NCBI GenBank assembly: GCA_002347035.1
Contig: DEAM01000015.1
Span: forward strand, 1-64,000
Source: Gemmatimonadales bacterium UBA2982
Lineage (GTDB): Bacteria; Gemmatimonadota; Gemmatimonadetes; Longimicrobiales; Gaopeijiaceae
Length of the DNA: 64,000 nucleotides
Direction: 5' to 3'
This document shows, in pieces, positions 34,683 to 43,957 of this stretch (positions within the stretch are counted from its first letter, which is position 1; each line of letters begins with the position of its first letter). A program made the position numbers and the translations under genes. The notes under the pieces are model-generated. The model did no database searches. It worked only from the letters and a program-made list of their open reading frames with translations, and was not told the origin of the DNA.

Positions 34683-34898
34683 TCAGGGGGCAGTAGTCCG
34701 ACCCGCTGCAGGTCGTGTATGTATCCAGGTGCCAATGATAGCTGCTAGAGCAGCAATCGTGAGGAATGCGCCCACTACCGTCCACCAAAATCCCAGGTCG
34801 GCATGTCCGTCCGCCCATCCGGCATTGGCTTGCGAGTAGGCCCCAAAGGCGATAACGAGGTAGAGAATGCCAAGGCCGATCCCTAAAATCCGCTTCAT
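34683..34898 (-). CDS. Small two-helix membrane protein, function unknown
   Basis: The 71-residue product has hydrophobic segments at about residues 4-22 and 37-60, linked by a Gly/Asp/His-rich loop, and a short basic tail. I recognise no family. It lies between the cyclase gene (convergent) and the dinG-like gene (co-directional, 50 bases upstream). No strong ribosome-binding site is visible, so the call rests on the sensible two-helix pattern. Confidence 0.55.
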   Translation of the reverse strand: MKRILGIGLGILYLVIAFGAYSQANAGWADGHADLGFWWTVVGAFLTIAALAAIIGTWIHTRPAAGRTTAP

Positions 34899-34948
34899 GG
34901 ACTCATCGAGTTGAGGTTGTCCAGCCGCCTACGCGGCGCCGCACAAAT

Positions 34949-37594
34949 CTACCTCGCTGCTCCTCTGGTTCCAAGTGCCATCGGGCCGGGTTCAACCGGC
35001 TTGTAAAAAGACGCCAAGTGATGGCGTAAATCCGACCAAGCCCCCTTTACTGTAGGCACCTGGGGAAGAGACTCACGTAAGTATCGACCATAGCGCTTAG
35101 TCACCAAACGATCGTCGAGGATCACTACCACCCCCTGATCTGTCTGAGAACGGATTAGACGCCCAAAACCCTGTTTCAGCCTCAGGGCGGCATGCGGAAG
35201 CATAAATTGCTGAAAAGGATCACCCCCCATCTCTTCGATCATCTCCATTCGTGCCGCTGTAATAGGTTCAGTGGGGACGCGAAACGGCAGTTTTTGAATC
35301 ACCAGGCCTCTCAAGGGCTCACCCGGAACATCTACGCCCTCCCAGAATGAGGCTGTACCGAGCAGCACGCCTGATCCAGAGTTGATAAATCTTTCTAACA
35401 ACTGGGAACGATCACCCTCTCCTTGGACGAAAAGGGGCCAATCTTCTTCGAGATCTCTAGCCCTTAAAAGCTCGGCCACATGGTTAAGAGAGGCGTGAGA
35501 GGTAAATAAAACGAACAGGCCACCCCTACTAAGCTCAGCTAACTCAACCACTACATCTGCAGTCGCCTTTTGGAATTCTGGATCGCCTCGCTCCGCAGCA
35601 GGAAGATCTGTAGGCACAGCAAGCAGTGCCTGGTCCTCGAAGTTGAATTCTGACATTATGATACGTTCTATTACTTCAAGCTTCTTATCCGCCCCAGAGA
35701 GTTCTGCGGTCCCGAGCCCTAGTCGACTACGGATAAAGTCGAAGCTATTTCGTGTCGACAACGTAGCTGAGGTAAGAACTGAGGAATCCACCTGTGTGAA
35801 TAATGATTCGTGGAGCATCGCACCGAGCTCGGTTGGGGCTGCTCCAAACATGAGATTTACGTATCGACCTTGTCCTCTGTTCTCAAGCCAACGGACGTAT
35901 GTGTCTCCCTCCTCTCCAGGTGCAAGCACAAGATTAAGCCCTTGAATAGCAGCAGACACACGTCGCTCGATCGAGCGGAGATCCATGACCCGTCCTTCGA
36001 ACCGCTGAGCAGACTCGTCTACGAGCTCCAAACGGGCTCTAAATTCAGCGATCTCCCTTACCAACTCTTCAAGCACTAAGACCGCGCGGCCTAGTGCCTC
36101 CCGGACTTCAAAATCATTGACTGGCTCTCCGATTCCAGAAGGGCCAAGCCTGACCGCACCTAGTCGCCCAGACACGAAGGGCTCTAGCCGATCAATTAGG
36201 TCGTCCACACCCGAACGTGCCCGTGACAAAACTGGACGTACGCGATTCTCGATCCTTTCCCGCAACCCGGGAGCTTCCATCACGTCCTCCACCCCATCGT
36301 GCACCGCAGTTAAGATTCCCCGACCTCGATGATCTAGTCGAGCCATCGACCGATGGAGACCCCTGCGCGTTACCTCTACACCCAGATGGGACGTTGCCGC
36401 ATCCTCAATGTTGTGTGCTTCATCAAGAATGACATGCTGATAGGCAGGCAGGACAGCTGATTGCGTGTAGTTCCTCGTGCCCCGACGAACTGCTAGATCC
36501 GTAAACAATAGATGGTGATTCACCACCAAGAGGTCGGCTGAGGCTGCCCTGCGTCTTGATCGTTGAAAGAAGCACTCCTGGAAGTGAGGGCAACGGCTAT
36601 GCAAGCAGATATCAGCATCGCTTTTTACCTCATCCCACGTGTCATCTGACGGGACAAACTGAAGGTCAGATCGTGAGCCATCCTGAGTGTCCTCAATCCA
36701 GCTCAGAATCTCTCTGATCTCTGAAGAACGGTCTTCTTCAAATAGTCCGGACTGGGACTCTGCTGCCAATAGTGCCCTTCGGATCGAGACGTAGTTGCCC
36801 CTCCCTTTTACCAAAGCCCAGCGGAAATCGCCAATCAGCTCACTGACTAATGGTAGGTCTTTAGAAGCCAATTGCTCCTGTAGATTGATCGTATTGGTAG
36901 AAACGACAGTCCGCTTCTTATTTTCCTGAGCCCAGCGTGCTGCCGGAAGAAGGTACGCGAGAGATTTACCCGTACCTGTGCCCGCTTCGAGAATTGCGAC
37001 GCCACCTTCGTTGTAGACCGAGACAATGTCATGAACCATCTCCCGCTGCCCGGGACGGTTCTCGTAACTGAGCTGGCGTTCAGCTAATAGTCCTCCTGGT
37101 GCCAGAATCGCATCTAATTCCTCCGATCGGAGGCCCCTGACTTCTTGGATTTCAGGTGGTTCCCTGAGAACATCAAGCTCCTCCCCACTGTTGTTTACCG
37201 TGGCCGTGCCCAAGCCTTGTTCATAAAGAAGGTTCGCAGTTTCAATCTCAGTTTCGAGTGCTTCGAAGACACCGTCGGGACGGCTGTGCACTACTATCCC
37301 ACCTGGACCTACTTCTGTTGCAGCTGCTAGTACAGCTTCGGAACTCCCTCTAGCGACAGCCCTTGGGTTCCGCACAACTCCTTGTTCGTCGATCTCTGCC
37401 AGGAAAGAAACTTTACGGCCACCAGCACGGGCAACCTCTGCTCGGATCTGCGACGAGGCCTCTCCAGAGAGTGTCACAGGATTGTTCAGAACACCCGAAG
37501 AAATTGGTTCCGGGAGGCCCTCCTCCTCAGGTCGGTATGGACTAGCGAGAGCTTCTGTCGGTATTCGAATAGGGAACCCTTCTGGGAACTCCAT
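34949..37594 (-). CDS. DinG-type (XPD-like) DNA helicase with degenerate N-terminal domain
   Basis: The 881-residue protein is a superfamily 2 helicase of the DinG/XPD group. Walker A is EAGTGTGKS at 203-211 and the DEAH box is at 391-394. The later motifs VLLGTASFWEGVDVPG and QGFGRLIRSQTDQG are intact. The iron-sulfur region has Cys330, Cys335 and Cys341, but the first ligand position in KGRGNYVS is Ser270 instead of Cys. Residues 1-150 are an extra domain resembling a JAMM/MPN fold with broken metal motif (His103-Ser-Arg105), not the DEDD exonuclease of Firmicute DinG. It probably acts in DNA repair. Confidence 0.88.
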   Translation of the reverse strand: MEFPEGFPIRIPTEALASPYRPEEEGLPEPISSGVLNNPVTLSGEASSQIRAEVARAGGRKVSFLAEIDEQGVVRNPRAVARGSSEAVLAAATEVGPGGIVVHSRPDGVFEALETEIETANLLYEQGLGTATVNNSGEELDVLREPPEIQEVRGLRSEELDAILAPGGLLAERQLSYENRPGQREMVHDIVSVYNEGGVAILEAGTGTGKSLAYLLPAARWAQENKKRTVVSTNTINLQEQLASKDLPLVSELIGDFRWALVKGRGNYVSIRRALLAAESQSGLFEEDRSSEIREILSWIEDTQDGSRSDLQFVPSDDTWDEVKSDADICLHSRCPHFQECFFQRSRRRAASADLLVVNHHLLFTDLAVRRGTRNYTQSAVLPAYQHVILDEAHNIEDAATSHLGVEVTRRGLHRSMARLDHRGRGILTAVHDGVEDVMEAPGLRERIENRVRPVLSRARSGVDDLIDRLEPFVSGRLGAVRLGPSGIGEPVNDFEVREALGRAVLVLEELVREIAEFRARLELVDESAQRFEGRVMDLRSIERRVSAAIQGLNLVLAPGEEGDTYVRWLENRGQGRYVNLMFGAAPTELGAMLHESLFTQVDSSVLTSATLSTRNSFDFIRSRLGLGTAELSGADKKLEVIERIIMSEFNFEDQALLAVPTDLPAAERGDPEFQKATADVVVELAELSRGGLFVLFTSHASLNHVAELLRARDLEEDWPLFVQGEGDRSQLLERFINSGSGVLLGTASFWEGVDVPGEPLRGLVIQKLPFRVPTEPITAARMEMIEEMGGDPFQQFMLPHAALRLKQGFGRLIRSQTDQGVVVILDDRLVTKRYGRYLRESLPQVPTVKGAWSDLRHHLASFYKPVEPGPMALGTRGAAR

Positions 37595-37605
37595 TGGGTT
37601 TTCCC

Positions 37606-38862
37606 TTACGTCTTTAGCGTCTGCTTCTTAGCGGCTGGGAAAAGGACGTTATTCAAGATAAGCCGATACCCTGGTGAGTTCGGGTGAAGCGAGAGATCTG
37701 TCGGAGGATCACCGATCTGGTGTTCCGGGTCCTCCGGATCATGGCCACCGAAGTAGGTCCAGGTGCCCTCACCTAAATTGCCGTGCAAATATTTCGCCCA
37801 TCCGGACTCTCGAGCCAAAACAACTGCTGCCGGCTTGAGGCGGTCATCGGCGAATGAAGTAGTAAGACCATAGAAGTCCGGTATCACAGACACATGATTC
37901 TGGGTCAGCATCGATGGAATGGGATCAAACTTTGCAGAGAAATCGAAGAGAGTGTATACACCCAACTCCTTGCGCCACGGTGTATTTACTTGATGAGCAT
38001 CAATATCCGAGAAGGCACTGATTGAAGTTGACGTCTGAACTTCAGCACCTGAGAAAGCCATCGTGCGACTCCAGTTCATCTTCTGAGACGCCTGTGGATC
38101 AGGAGGAGACCCATCCGAATACGACGCTGCAATGTCCACCTCCGCACCCGCCAATGCTAATTCTAGGGTCTCTGTAGCAGAACACATCGCGAACAAAAAC
38201 CCCCCTTCCTCCACATAGGTCCTGATCGCTGCAGCAACGCCTTTTTTCAGAGCTGGAACGTCCCGAAAACCTACCTGCCGTGCCATATCCTCACTGCGGG
38301 CTACCTCGTCCTGAAGCCATGACGTGGCACCGTACGTAAGAAAGAACTTGGAGTACTGGCCTGTGAAATCTTCATGATGAAGATGAATCCATTCGTATTC
38401 TTCTAGACCCTCACCAAGGACTTCCGGATCCCAAATGGTCTCGTAACCTATCCCTGCGTATTCGAGTGCCATGGTTACAGCATCGTCCCAAATCTCGGAA
38501 TTTGGGGGAGTGTAGATAGCGACCTTGGGCGCCCGCTCAAGAGGCACTGCCTCCATATTTGAAGCCTCTACTGTAGCTCGCATCCGAGCCTCCGCTGAGG
38601 CGTCCATCGGGAGCGTACTAACCCCTCTTAGTGCTGCTTCACGCCGGACTCCTGGACTGTCAGGGAGAAGGAAGGAGCCTCCGCGGTAATTCAAGAGCCA
38701 CTCAGCCTCATCCCCTTCTTCCAAGACCCAATAAGTTAGGCCATAGGCTCGAAGATGATTCTGTTGATCTCGGTCCATAGGAACGAGGAGCCACTGCGCA
38801 CTCGCCGGACTGGCAAGCATCGCCAAAAGGATGAGGAACACTCCTAAAAAATTAGCGTTCAT
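37606..38862 (-). CDS. Exported GATase/ThuA-like protein (often misnamed asparagine synthetase B)
   Basis: The 418-residue product has a signal peptide ending near ASAQW. It starts WLLVPMDRDQQNHLRAYGL, with LNYRGGSFLLPDSP further on; from memory, similar proteins of Bacteroidota carry the name asparagine synthetase B, but none of the Ntn-amidase or synthetase motifs are present. AIRTYVEEGGFLFAMCSATETL and WIHLHHEDFTGQY fit a Rossmann-like GATase1 fold. The end, TYFGGHDPED and SLHPNSPGYRLILNNVLFPA, is conserved. Function unknown. The start overlaps the repeat-protein stop by ATGA. Confidence 0.75.
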   Translation of the reverse strand: MNANFLGVFLILLAMLASPASAQWLLVPMDRDQQNHLRAYGLTYWVLEEGDEAEWLLNYRGGSFLLPDSPGVRREAALRGVSTLPMDASAEARMRATVEASNMEAVPLERAPKVAIYTPPNSEIWDDAVTMALEYAGIGYETIWDPEVLGEGLEEYEWIHLHHEDFTGQYSKFFLTYGATSWLQDEVARSEDMARQVGFRDVPALKKGVAAAIRTYVEEGGFLFAMCSATETLELALAGAEVDIAASYSDGSPPDPQASQKMNWSRTMAFSGAEVQTSTSISAFSDIDAHQVNTPWRKELGVYTLFDFSAKFDPIPSMLTQNHVSVIPDFYGLTTSFADDRLKPAAVVLARESGWAKYLHGNLGEGTWTYFGGHDPEDPEHQIGDPPTDLSLHPNSPGYRLILNNVLFPAAKKQTLKT

Positions 38863-40616
38863 GATCCCCTACTCCTTAAACGTTCTAACTCGAGTCGCGC
38901 TTCCGGTACTACCGCAGAACCAGGATCACGGACAATCAACTCTTCTAGCAATCGCATAGCCTCATCATCGTCTCTACCAGAACCCGCGTAATGCCGAGCC
39001 AGCTCTAATGTTGCTTCGGCCACCTCAGGGGCACTGGGATACTCCATCAAGATCCGTTCGCGAATGCCTACAGAGAGATCAATGTCACCACTTCTCGTTG
39101 CCATACGCGCTGCTTCTGCTAGAACTGCTGCTCGGTCGGATGCAGCTAAATTCTGCGTTTCAGATACAAGCCCTTCAGCTGCCTCCCCCCCCTTTCCACG
39201 ATGCGCCCTTACACCAGCTGTCACTAGAATAGGCACACTTCCCTGAGAAATCCGACCCAGTAAACTTGCAAGTTGAATAATCGGGGTCGCTTCGCTCGGA
39301 GGTAGACCGCTGACAGCGAGTAGCAGCGTACTACGACCTCCCTCAATGTCCCCAGATTCCAAAAGGATATAGGCACTCTCAAGAGCACTCCTCGGACCTG
39401 AGATTCCCTGGAGAACCGCATGAGCACCATCAGAGTCTCCCCTGGACTGCAGGGCAGCCGACACTGCCGCAGCTAATCCATCTAATTCTGGAGCTTCTGG
39501 AAAATCCGCTTGGAATGCCAGAAAGGATAACCTCAGGGGGTCCGCTTCCAGACTGCCAGCCTCTAGATGAATGACCTGGGCCCTAGCTTGGCGACCATCT
39601 TCAGAATTGGGATCATAAGACTCAGCGACCCTCCGTTGGGCTTGGAGGGCTGCTGCGGTATCTCCCATTTGCATCGCCATATCCGCAATTCGCTGATCAA
39701 GCTGGCGCCGTTCTCCAGGGCTAGAAGCAGCTTCTCTAAGTGCCCCATATGACCAAGTGGATACCTCGGCCAACCCTGAGTCTCCTGCCATTCTAGCTAT
39801 GTCTTCTAGGAAGCTACTTCTCGCCCGCCCCCTCAAGCCATCGGCGTACTGTTCCGTGAGTTCTAGTGCTTCTGGCATGAGTTCGAGTTCTACAGCCATA
39901 CGGGCAGCTGCCCCTACACGTAGGGGTTCCACCGCCCCCCCTAGAATTCCTACAAGGCGACGCGCAGCCCCCTGCCCCGCCGCCCCTAGATTCTCAATCC
40001 TCGCCTGAACCGTCTGCGCCTCGGAGCCGTTAGGGCCAACGGCATCAGCCCACTCGTCCACAGCACCATCTAGATCACCCACCGCTGCGTGTATGTCCCC
40101 AATATCGAGAGCGAGAGAGGAGCCACCAATCTCTGACCGTCCACGCTGTAATATTTCCAGAGATCTGTCGGTCCCAAACGCCGGTTCGTATGCCCGAGCC
40201 ACCAGTCGATAAACAATTTCACGGCGAGAATCCTCATTTATCCAACTCTCGGCATCTTCTGTCAGTGCCTCGTACTCACCCGTCTCACCAAGAACTCGAA
40301 GCCTAAGCCCTCTCACTTCTGAAGCACTCTGCTGTGCCAGGAAAGCATCTAAGAGAGGTAAGATTTCTTGAACACGTTCTTGTGCTCTCAGTACCCGCTC
40401 CAGAGCGAAGACACCGCCCAGTGAAGTGGGGTCGGACGTTACGAGTCTCCGGAGGGCTGCCTCAGCACCTGCTAGGTCACCCTCAGATTCTAGACGGGCG
40501 GCATCGCGAATCAGCTGAGTTCTGCGATCAAGGGGTCGACCCTGAGCTTCAACCTGGCAGACTCCGCTCATGAGAAGACACCCTAAGGCAACTACTATCA
40601 CGTAGCCTTTATTCAC
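38859..40616 (-). CDS. Exported helical-repeat (TPR-like) protein
   Basis: The 585-residue product has a signal peptide (cleavage near VEAQG) and then tandem helix pairs of TPR type. Typical units are ARLESEGDLAGAEAALRRLV near the start and AEATLELARHYAGSGRDDDE near the end. It is probably a periplasmic scaffold. The start codon is GTG, overlapping the DUF4175 stop as GTGA, and its stop overlaps the next gene as ATGA. Tight coupling suggests it works with the DUF4175 protein. Confidence 0.82.
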   Translation of the reverse strand: MNKGYVIVVALGCLLMSGVCQVEAQGRPLDRRTQLIRDAARLESEGDLAGAEAALRRLVTSDPTSLGGVFALERVLRAQERVQEILPLLDAFLAQQSASEVRGLRLRVLGETGEYEALTEDAESWINEDSRREIVYRLVARAYEPAFGTDRSLEILQRGRSEIGGSSLALDIGDIHAAVGDLDGAVDEWADAVGPNGSEAQTVQARIENLGAAGQGAARRLVGILGGAVEPLRVGAAARMAVELELMPEALELTEQYADGLRGRARSSFLEDIARMAGDSGLAEVSTWSYGALREAASSPGERRQLDQRIADMAMQMGDTAAALQAQRRVAESYDPNSEDGRQARAQVIHLEAGSLEADPLRLSFLAFQADFPEAPELDGLAAAVSAALQSRGDSDGAHAVLQGISGPRSALESAYILLESGDIEGGRSTLLLAVSGLPPSEATPIIQLASLLGRISQGSVPILVTAGVRAHRGKGGEAAEGLVSETQNLAASDRAAVLAEAARMATRSGDIDLSVGIRERILMEYPSAPEVAEATLELARHYAGSGRDDDEAMRLLEELIVRDPGSAVVPEARLELERLRSRGS

Positions 40617-43600
40617 GAGTCACCGCCCTCGGGTCCCACGCGATTCAGTCGCTCAAAATACTCTAGCACCAGTTGCCGCACCGCTGGCGTCAGGCGGCGA
40701 AGCTGCTCTCCGTCAGGAAGCTCATAGGGCATGACGCCAAGCTGCTGGGCAGTCAAGGGTACAACTTGCCCCCTCTCAAAGGCCCCAGGCTCCTCGGACT
40801 CTCGCTCTTCAGAAAACTCTTCCTTTTCCAAAGCTCTACCTGCATCAAGCAAACGATGAAAAAGGCGTTCCTGGTCTCTTAGTATCTCGGACGTCAGTCG
40901 GCCCTCGGCAAGCTGCTGAGCAAGAATCTCAGCCTGCCGGGATAGTTCTTCCAGGTCTCCTAGCGTACCGTCTGCTCCGGGTTGCTCTGCTAGCTGACCC
41001 AGATCACTGGCCACCATCTGTTGCTGATCAGAAATGTCTTGCATCTGCTGTCGCTCAGCCTGCTCTCCCAAACGCATGGGAACAAGCTCTCCCGTCTGAG
41101 AAACGAGTTCGCCCTGTCTCTGAGCTAGCTGCCCAAGTTGCTCTACCATATCCTGACCACTCTGCCCTTCGCCCACTGGGCCCGGTGCTTGCGCCCCCGC
41201 CATAGCCATTAGTGCCAGCTGATTCAGATCGCCGACAGCCTGCTCTGCTCTGGCACCCGGCGTCGCTGAGGAGGACCTACGGCTATCTAGGGCATCAGCA
41301 GTACGCTGCAACGACTCCATCGCCTGGCCAATTTGAGCTGACAAAGCAGGGTCCACGTCTGATGACTGAACACCCGCCTGAAGGTTCTCCGCAAGGTTCT
41401 CAACACCTCGTAGAATCGATGCTTGATCACTCCTCATTTCAGCCAACTCGTCCTGACTCGCGGCGTCCATTCGGTTCCGAAGATTAGACTGACTTCGTGC
41501 TAGTGAGAGGGCATCGTCAGCGGTCTGCTGCATTGCAGCCTGGGCTTGCTCCATAGTCATCTGTGTCATGGCATCCTGAGCCTGCTCAAGTTGCGAAGCG
41601 GCCTCCTCCAACTGATCAGCGGCCTGATCCGCCTGGTCTCCCGCATCTTGGCTATCTCCCTGGCTAGCTTGGTCCTGGGCTTGTTCCATACGATCCCGGG
41701 CTTCCGAAATCGTCTCCCGAGCCTCCTCTACTTGCTGCGATGCACTCTCTTCTTCGAGTTCTTCCAGGCGCTGTGCTAGGCTCTCCATACGCTCATCAAG
41801 TTCCGCAGTCTGATCAGCCAAGTCTGCTTGTTGATCGGCACGTAACTCCGGATCATCCTCCCGCATTGCATCTGCGAGAGCACGCTCTTGCCGGGCTAAT
41901 TCCTCGGCCTCCTGCGTAGTCGCCCGAAAGTCCTGTTCTAAAGCCGCTCTCTGAAAACGCTCGAGCGCAGCCTCAAGGCGATCGCGAAACTCATCCTGCT
42001 GCCCTGCTAGTTGGTCCAGGGACTGCTGGTCTTCCTCAGGGTCTTGGGATATAGCTTCCTCTGAATCACCTGGCTCAGCATTCATCTCCTCGGTACCAAG
42101 CTGTCTGAGGAGATCTTGAAGCTCTTGAAGTTCATCTGTTAGTTCGGGATCGGCCTGACCAGCGTCAACCATCCGCTGCTCCAGCTCCTGCATCTCGACT
42201 AAAAGCGAATCCACTTGATCTACCAGTTGAGCCTGTTCTTCCAGAGCCCTAAGGAGTTCCTCTCGTTCCTCAAAGTCTGGCTCATCGAGTGACGGGTTAG
42301 CGGCATCTTCGATCTGATTCGCATCCGAAAGAGATTGTTCTAGGTTTTCCTCTGCCTGGCGAGCGACCTCAGCCATAAGTTCTTCAAGTCGCTCAGCAGC
42401 ACTTTCTAAGGTCGCCTCGACTTCTCTACGAAGCTCGCCCGTGTCTTGCATCCTTAGAGCATACTCTGGGGACTCACCAGTCTGAGAGACCGGATTGTTA
42501 TCCACGACCCGGGCGAAGTACCGCAAAGTATCTCCGGGTAGTAAGCCCCTTGTAGTCAGGTCAAGAATGGGACGAGCGAGCGCAGCTCGTGTCCCAGCCA
42601 TATCAAGACTCTGGACCACTGGCTCATCCCTTTCACCAAATGCCGTAACCCGATAAGAGACCAATTCCAACCGGCTGAGCCCATAGTCATCACGGCCGTC
42701 AACGACCAGTGGCTGACGGAGGCTCAGTGGCATAACTGTGTCTTGGCCTGGAAGAAGAATCGCAACATTCGGAGCGGAGTCGGAGACCATCACGATTTCG
42801 ACTGGGTCCGGATAAATCACAGCCTCGGTACCAGAAATGTCTCGGAATTGCCAGTCGAACAAACCGTTTGCCCTGGGAGTCCAAACCCCCTGGAACGCAA
42901 GTCCGTCGACTTCGAGCAGAAGACTGGTTGCACCAGCAGAATCAACAAGTTCAACGTTTGATAACGGTCGGCTTGCCAATCCTTCGAAAGTAAGGCGGCT
43001 ACCGACTGGCAGCCTTAGAGGCGGAGCATCCCCTCGATACTCGTCCGGGGCCATGCGGGTATGGGGTGGATACGTCACCCCTATCACAAGGTCACTCACG
43101 AAAAGTGGATCGATAGGGATGATCCTATACGTCTCAGTCTCTTCGCCCTCTGACGTCCGGACCCGATACTCTGTAGCTGCAGATACAGCTTGAAAAACGT
43201 AGGAAGCACGTCCTTCCGACACTTCGAGTTGTTGTGTGCGAGAGACGTCTCCTGCAGACTGCCATGCCACCTGAACACCGAGCCTTCCTAATGCTTCGAT
43301 ATCAATTCGAACATCCGTGCCCCGTAGGACCTCAACACTTCCTGGACTTACTAAAAGCTGAGGTAGAACGGGATCCAGCATCGTGCTGATAGGGGAGGAT
43401 ACCCCAGCCCACACTTTCGCTGTGCGGTTTGGTGCAGAAAAACCCAGAGAAACAAGGGTGATGCACGAAACAGTCGCGGCGATAAGCCCTCGACGCGTCC
43501 AGGCAGCCACCTCGTTGCCAAGGTCACCAACCAAATCCCGAGGCTTCTGGGCGTCTAGGTCAGAAGCTGTGTCTCTAACTGCGTGGATAGCAAGCGATCC

Positions 43601-43957
43601 AGATACACCTTCTGGAACCGACCGTGTGAGTTCTAGTGCCCCCCGGACGATCCCTGGTCTAAGGCCAGCAGCCCTCTCGATCGATCGCGATAAAGGAATC
43701 TCCCCAAACCATCTCTTCGCTCCGACTCTGAAAACCAAAATTCCCGCAGCAATCCATACGACGATGAGAGCATCAAACAGCGCGGGTACGTCGCTACCTT
43801 GCCGCCATCCTTCATTGCCCGCAGCCAACCACGCAGTAATAAGGAAGCACACCACTCCCGCGGAAATCCAAAGGCCTATTGCAATAGCAGCCTTCTTGCG
43901 AAGGTGGTCTTTGACCCAGGAAACCCTATCCGTCAGTCGTCGAGAAGATGGGCTCAC
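40613..43957 (-). CDS. DUF4175 family membrane protein with long coiled coil
   Basis: The 1114-residue product has membrane helices at about 22-46, 61-77 and 158-174. Beta-rich Ig-like parts cover about 190-500 (LLVSPGSVEVLRGTDVRIDI, VIGVTYPPHTRMAPDEYRGD). From about 505 to 1050 it is a very long, acidic, Gln/Ala/Glu-rich coiled-coil region. The tail PLTAQQLGVMPYELPDGEQL is compact. This is the DUF4175 layout of Bacteroidota, Gemmatimonadota and alphaproteobacteria. GTG start overlaps the DUF4159 stop (GTGA). A stretched envelope scaffold is inferred. Confidence 0.88.
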   Translation of the reverse strand: MSPSSRRLTDRVSWVKDHLRKKAAIAIGLWISAGVVCFLITAWLAAGNEGWRQGSDVPALFDALIVVWIAAGILVFRVGAKRWFGEIPLSRSIERAAGLRPGIVRGALELTRSVPEGVSGSLAIHAVRDTASDLDAQKPRDLVGDLGNEVAAWTRRGLIAATVSCITLVSLGFSAPNRTAKVWAGVSSPISTMLDPVLPQLLVSPGSVEVLRGTDVRIDIEALGRLGVQVAWQSAGDVSRTQQLEVSEGRASYVFQAVSAATEYRVRTSEGEETETYRIIPIDPLFVSDLVIGVTYPPHTRMAPDEYRGDAPPLRLPVGSRLTFEGLASRPLSNVELVDSAGATSLLLEVDGLAFQGVWTPRANGLFDWQFRDISGTEAVIYPDPVEIVMVSDSAPNVAILLPGQDTVMPLSLRQPLVVDGRDDYGLSRLELVSYRVTAFGERDEPVVQSLDMAGTRAALARPILDLTTRGLLPGDTLRYFARVVDNNPVSQTGESPEYALRMQDTGELRREVEATLESAAERLEELMAEVARQAEENLEQSLSDANQIEDAANPSLDEPDFEEREELLRALEEQAQLVDQVDSLLVEMQELEQRMVDAGQADPELTDELQELQDLLRQLGTEEMNAEPGDSEEAISQDPEEDQQSLDQLAGQQDEFRDRLEAALERFQRAALEQDFRATTQEAEELARQERALADAMREDDPELRADQQADLADQTAELDERMESLAQRLEELEEESASQQVEEARETISEARDRMEQAQDQASQGDSQDAGDQADQAADQLEEAASQLEQAQDAMTQMTMEQAQAAMQQTADDALSLARSQSNLRNRMDAASQDELAEMRSDQASILRGVENLAENLQAGVQSSDVDPALSAQIGQAMESLQRTADALDSRRSSSATPGARAEQAVGDLNQLALMAMAGAQAPGPVGEGQSGQDMVEQLGQLAQRQGELVSQTGELVPMRLGEQAERQQMQDISDQQQMVASDLGQLAEQPGADGTLGDLEELSRQAEILAQQLAEGRLTSEILRDQERLFHRLLDAGRALEKEEFSEERESEEPGAFERGQVVPLTAQQLGVMPYELPDGEQLRRLTPAVRQLVLEYFERLNRVGPEGGDS

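Noticed and set aside
37606..38862. Name asparagine synthetase B for the exported 418-residue protein
   Set aside because: No N-terminal Cys amidase, no PP-loop and a signal peptide; the name in related records appears to be a misannotation.
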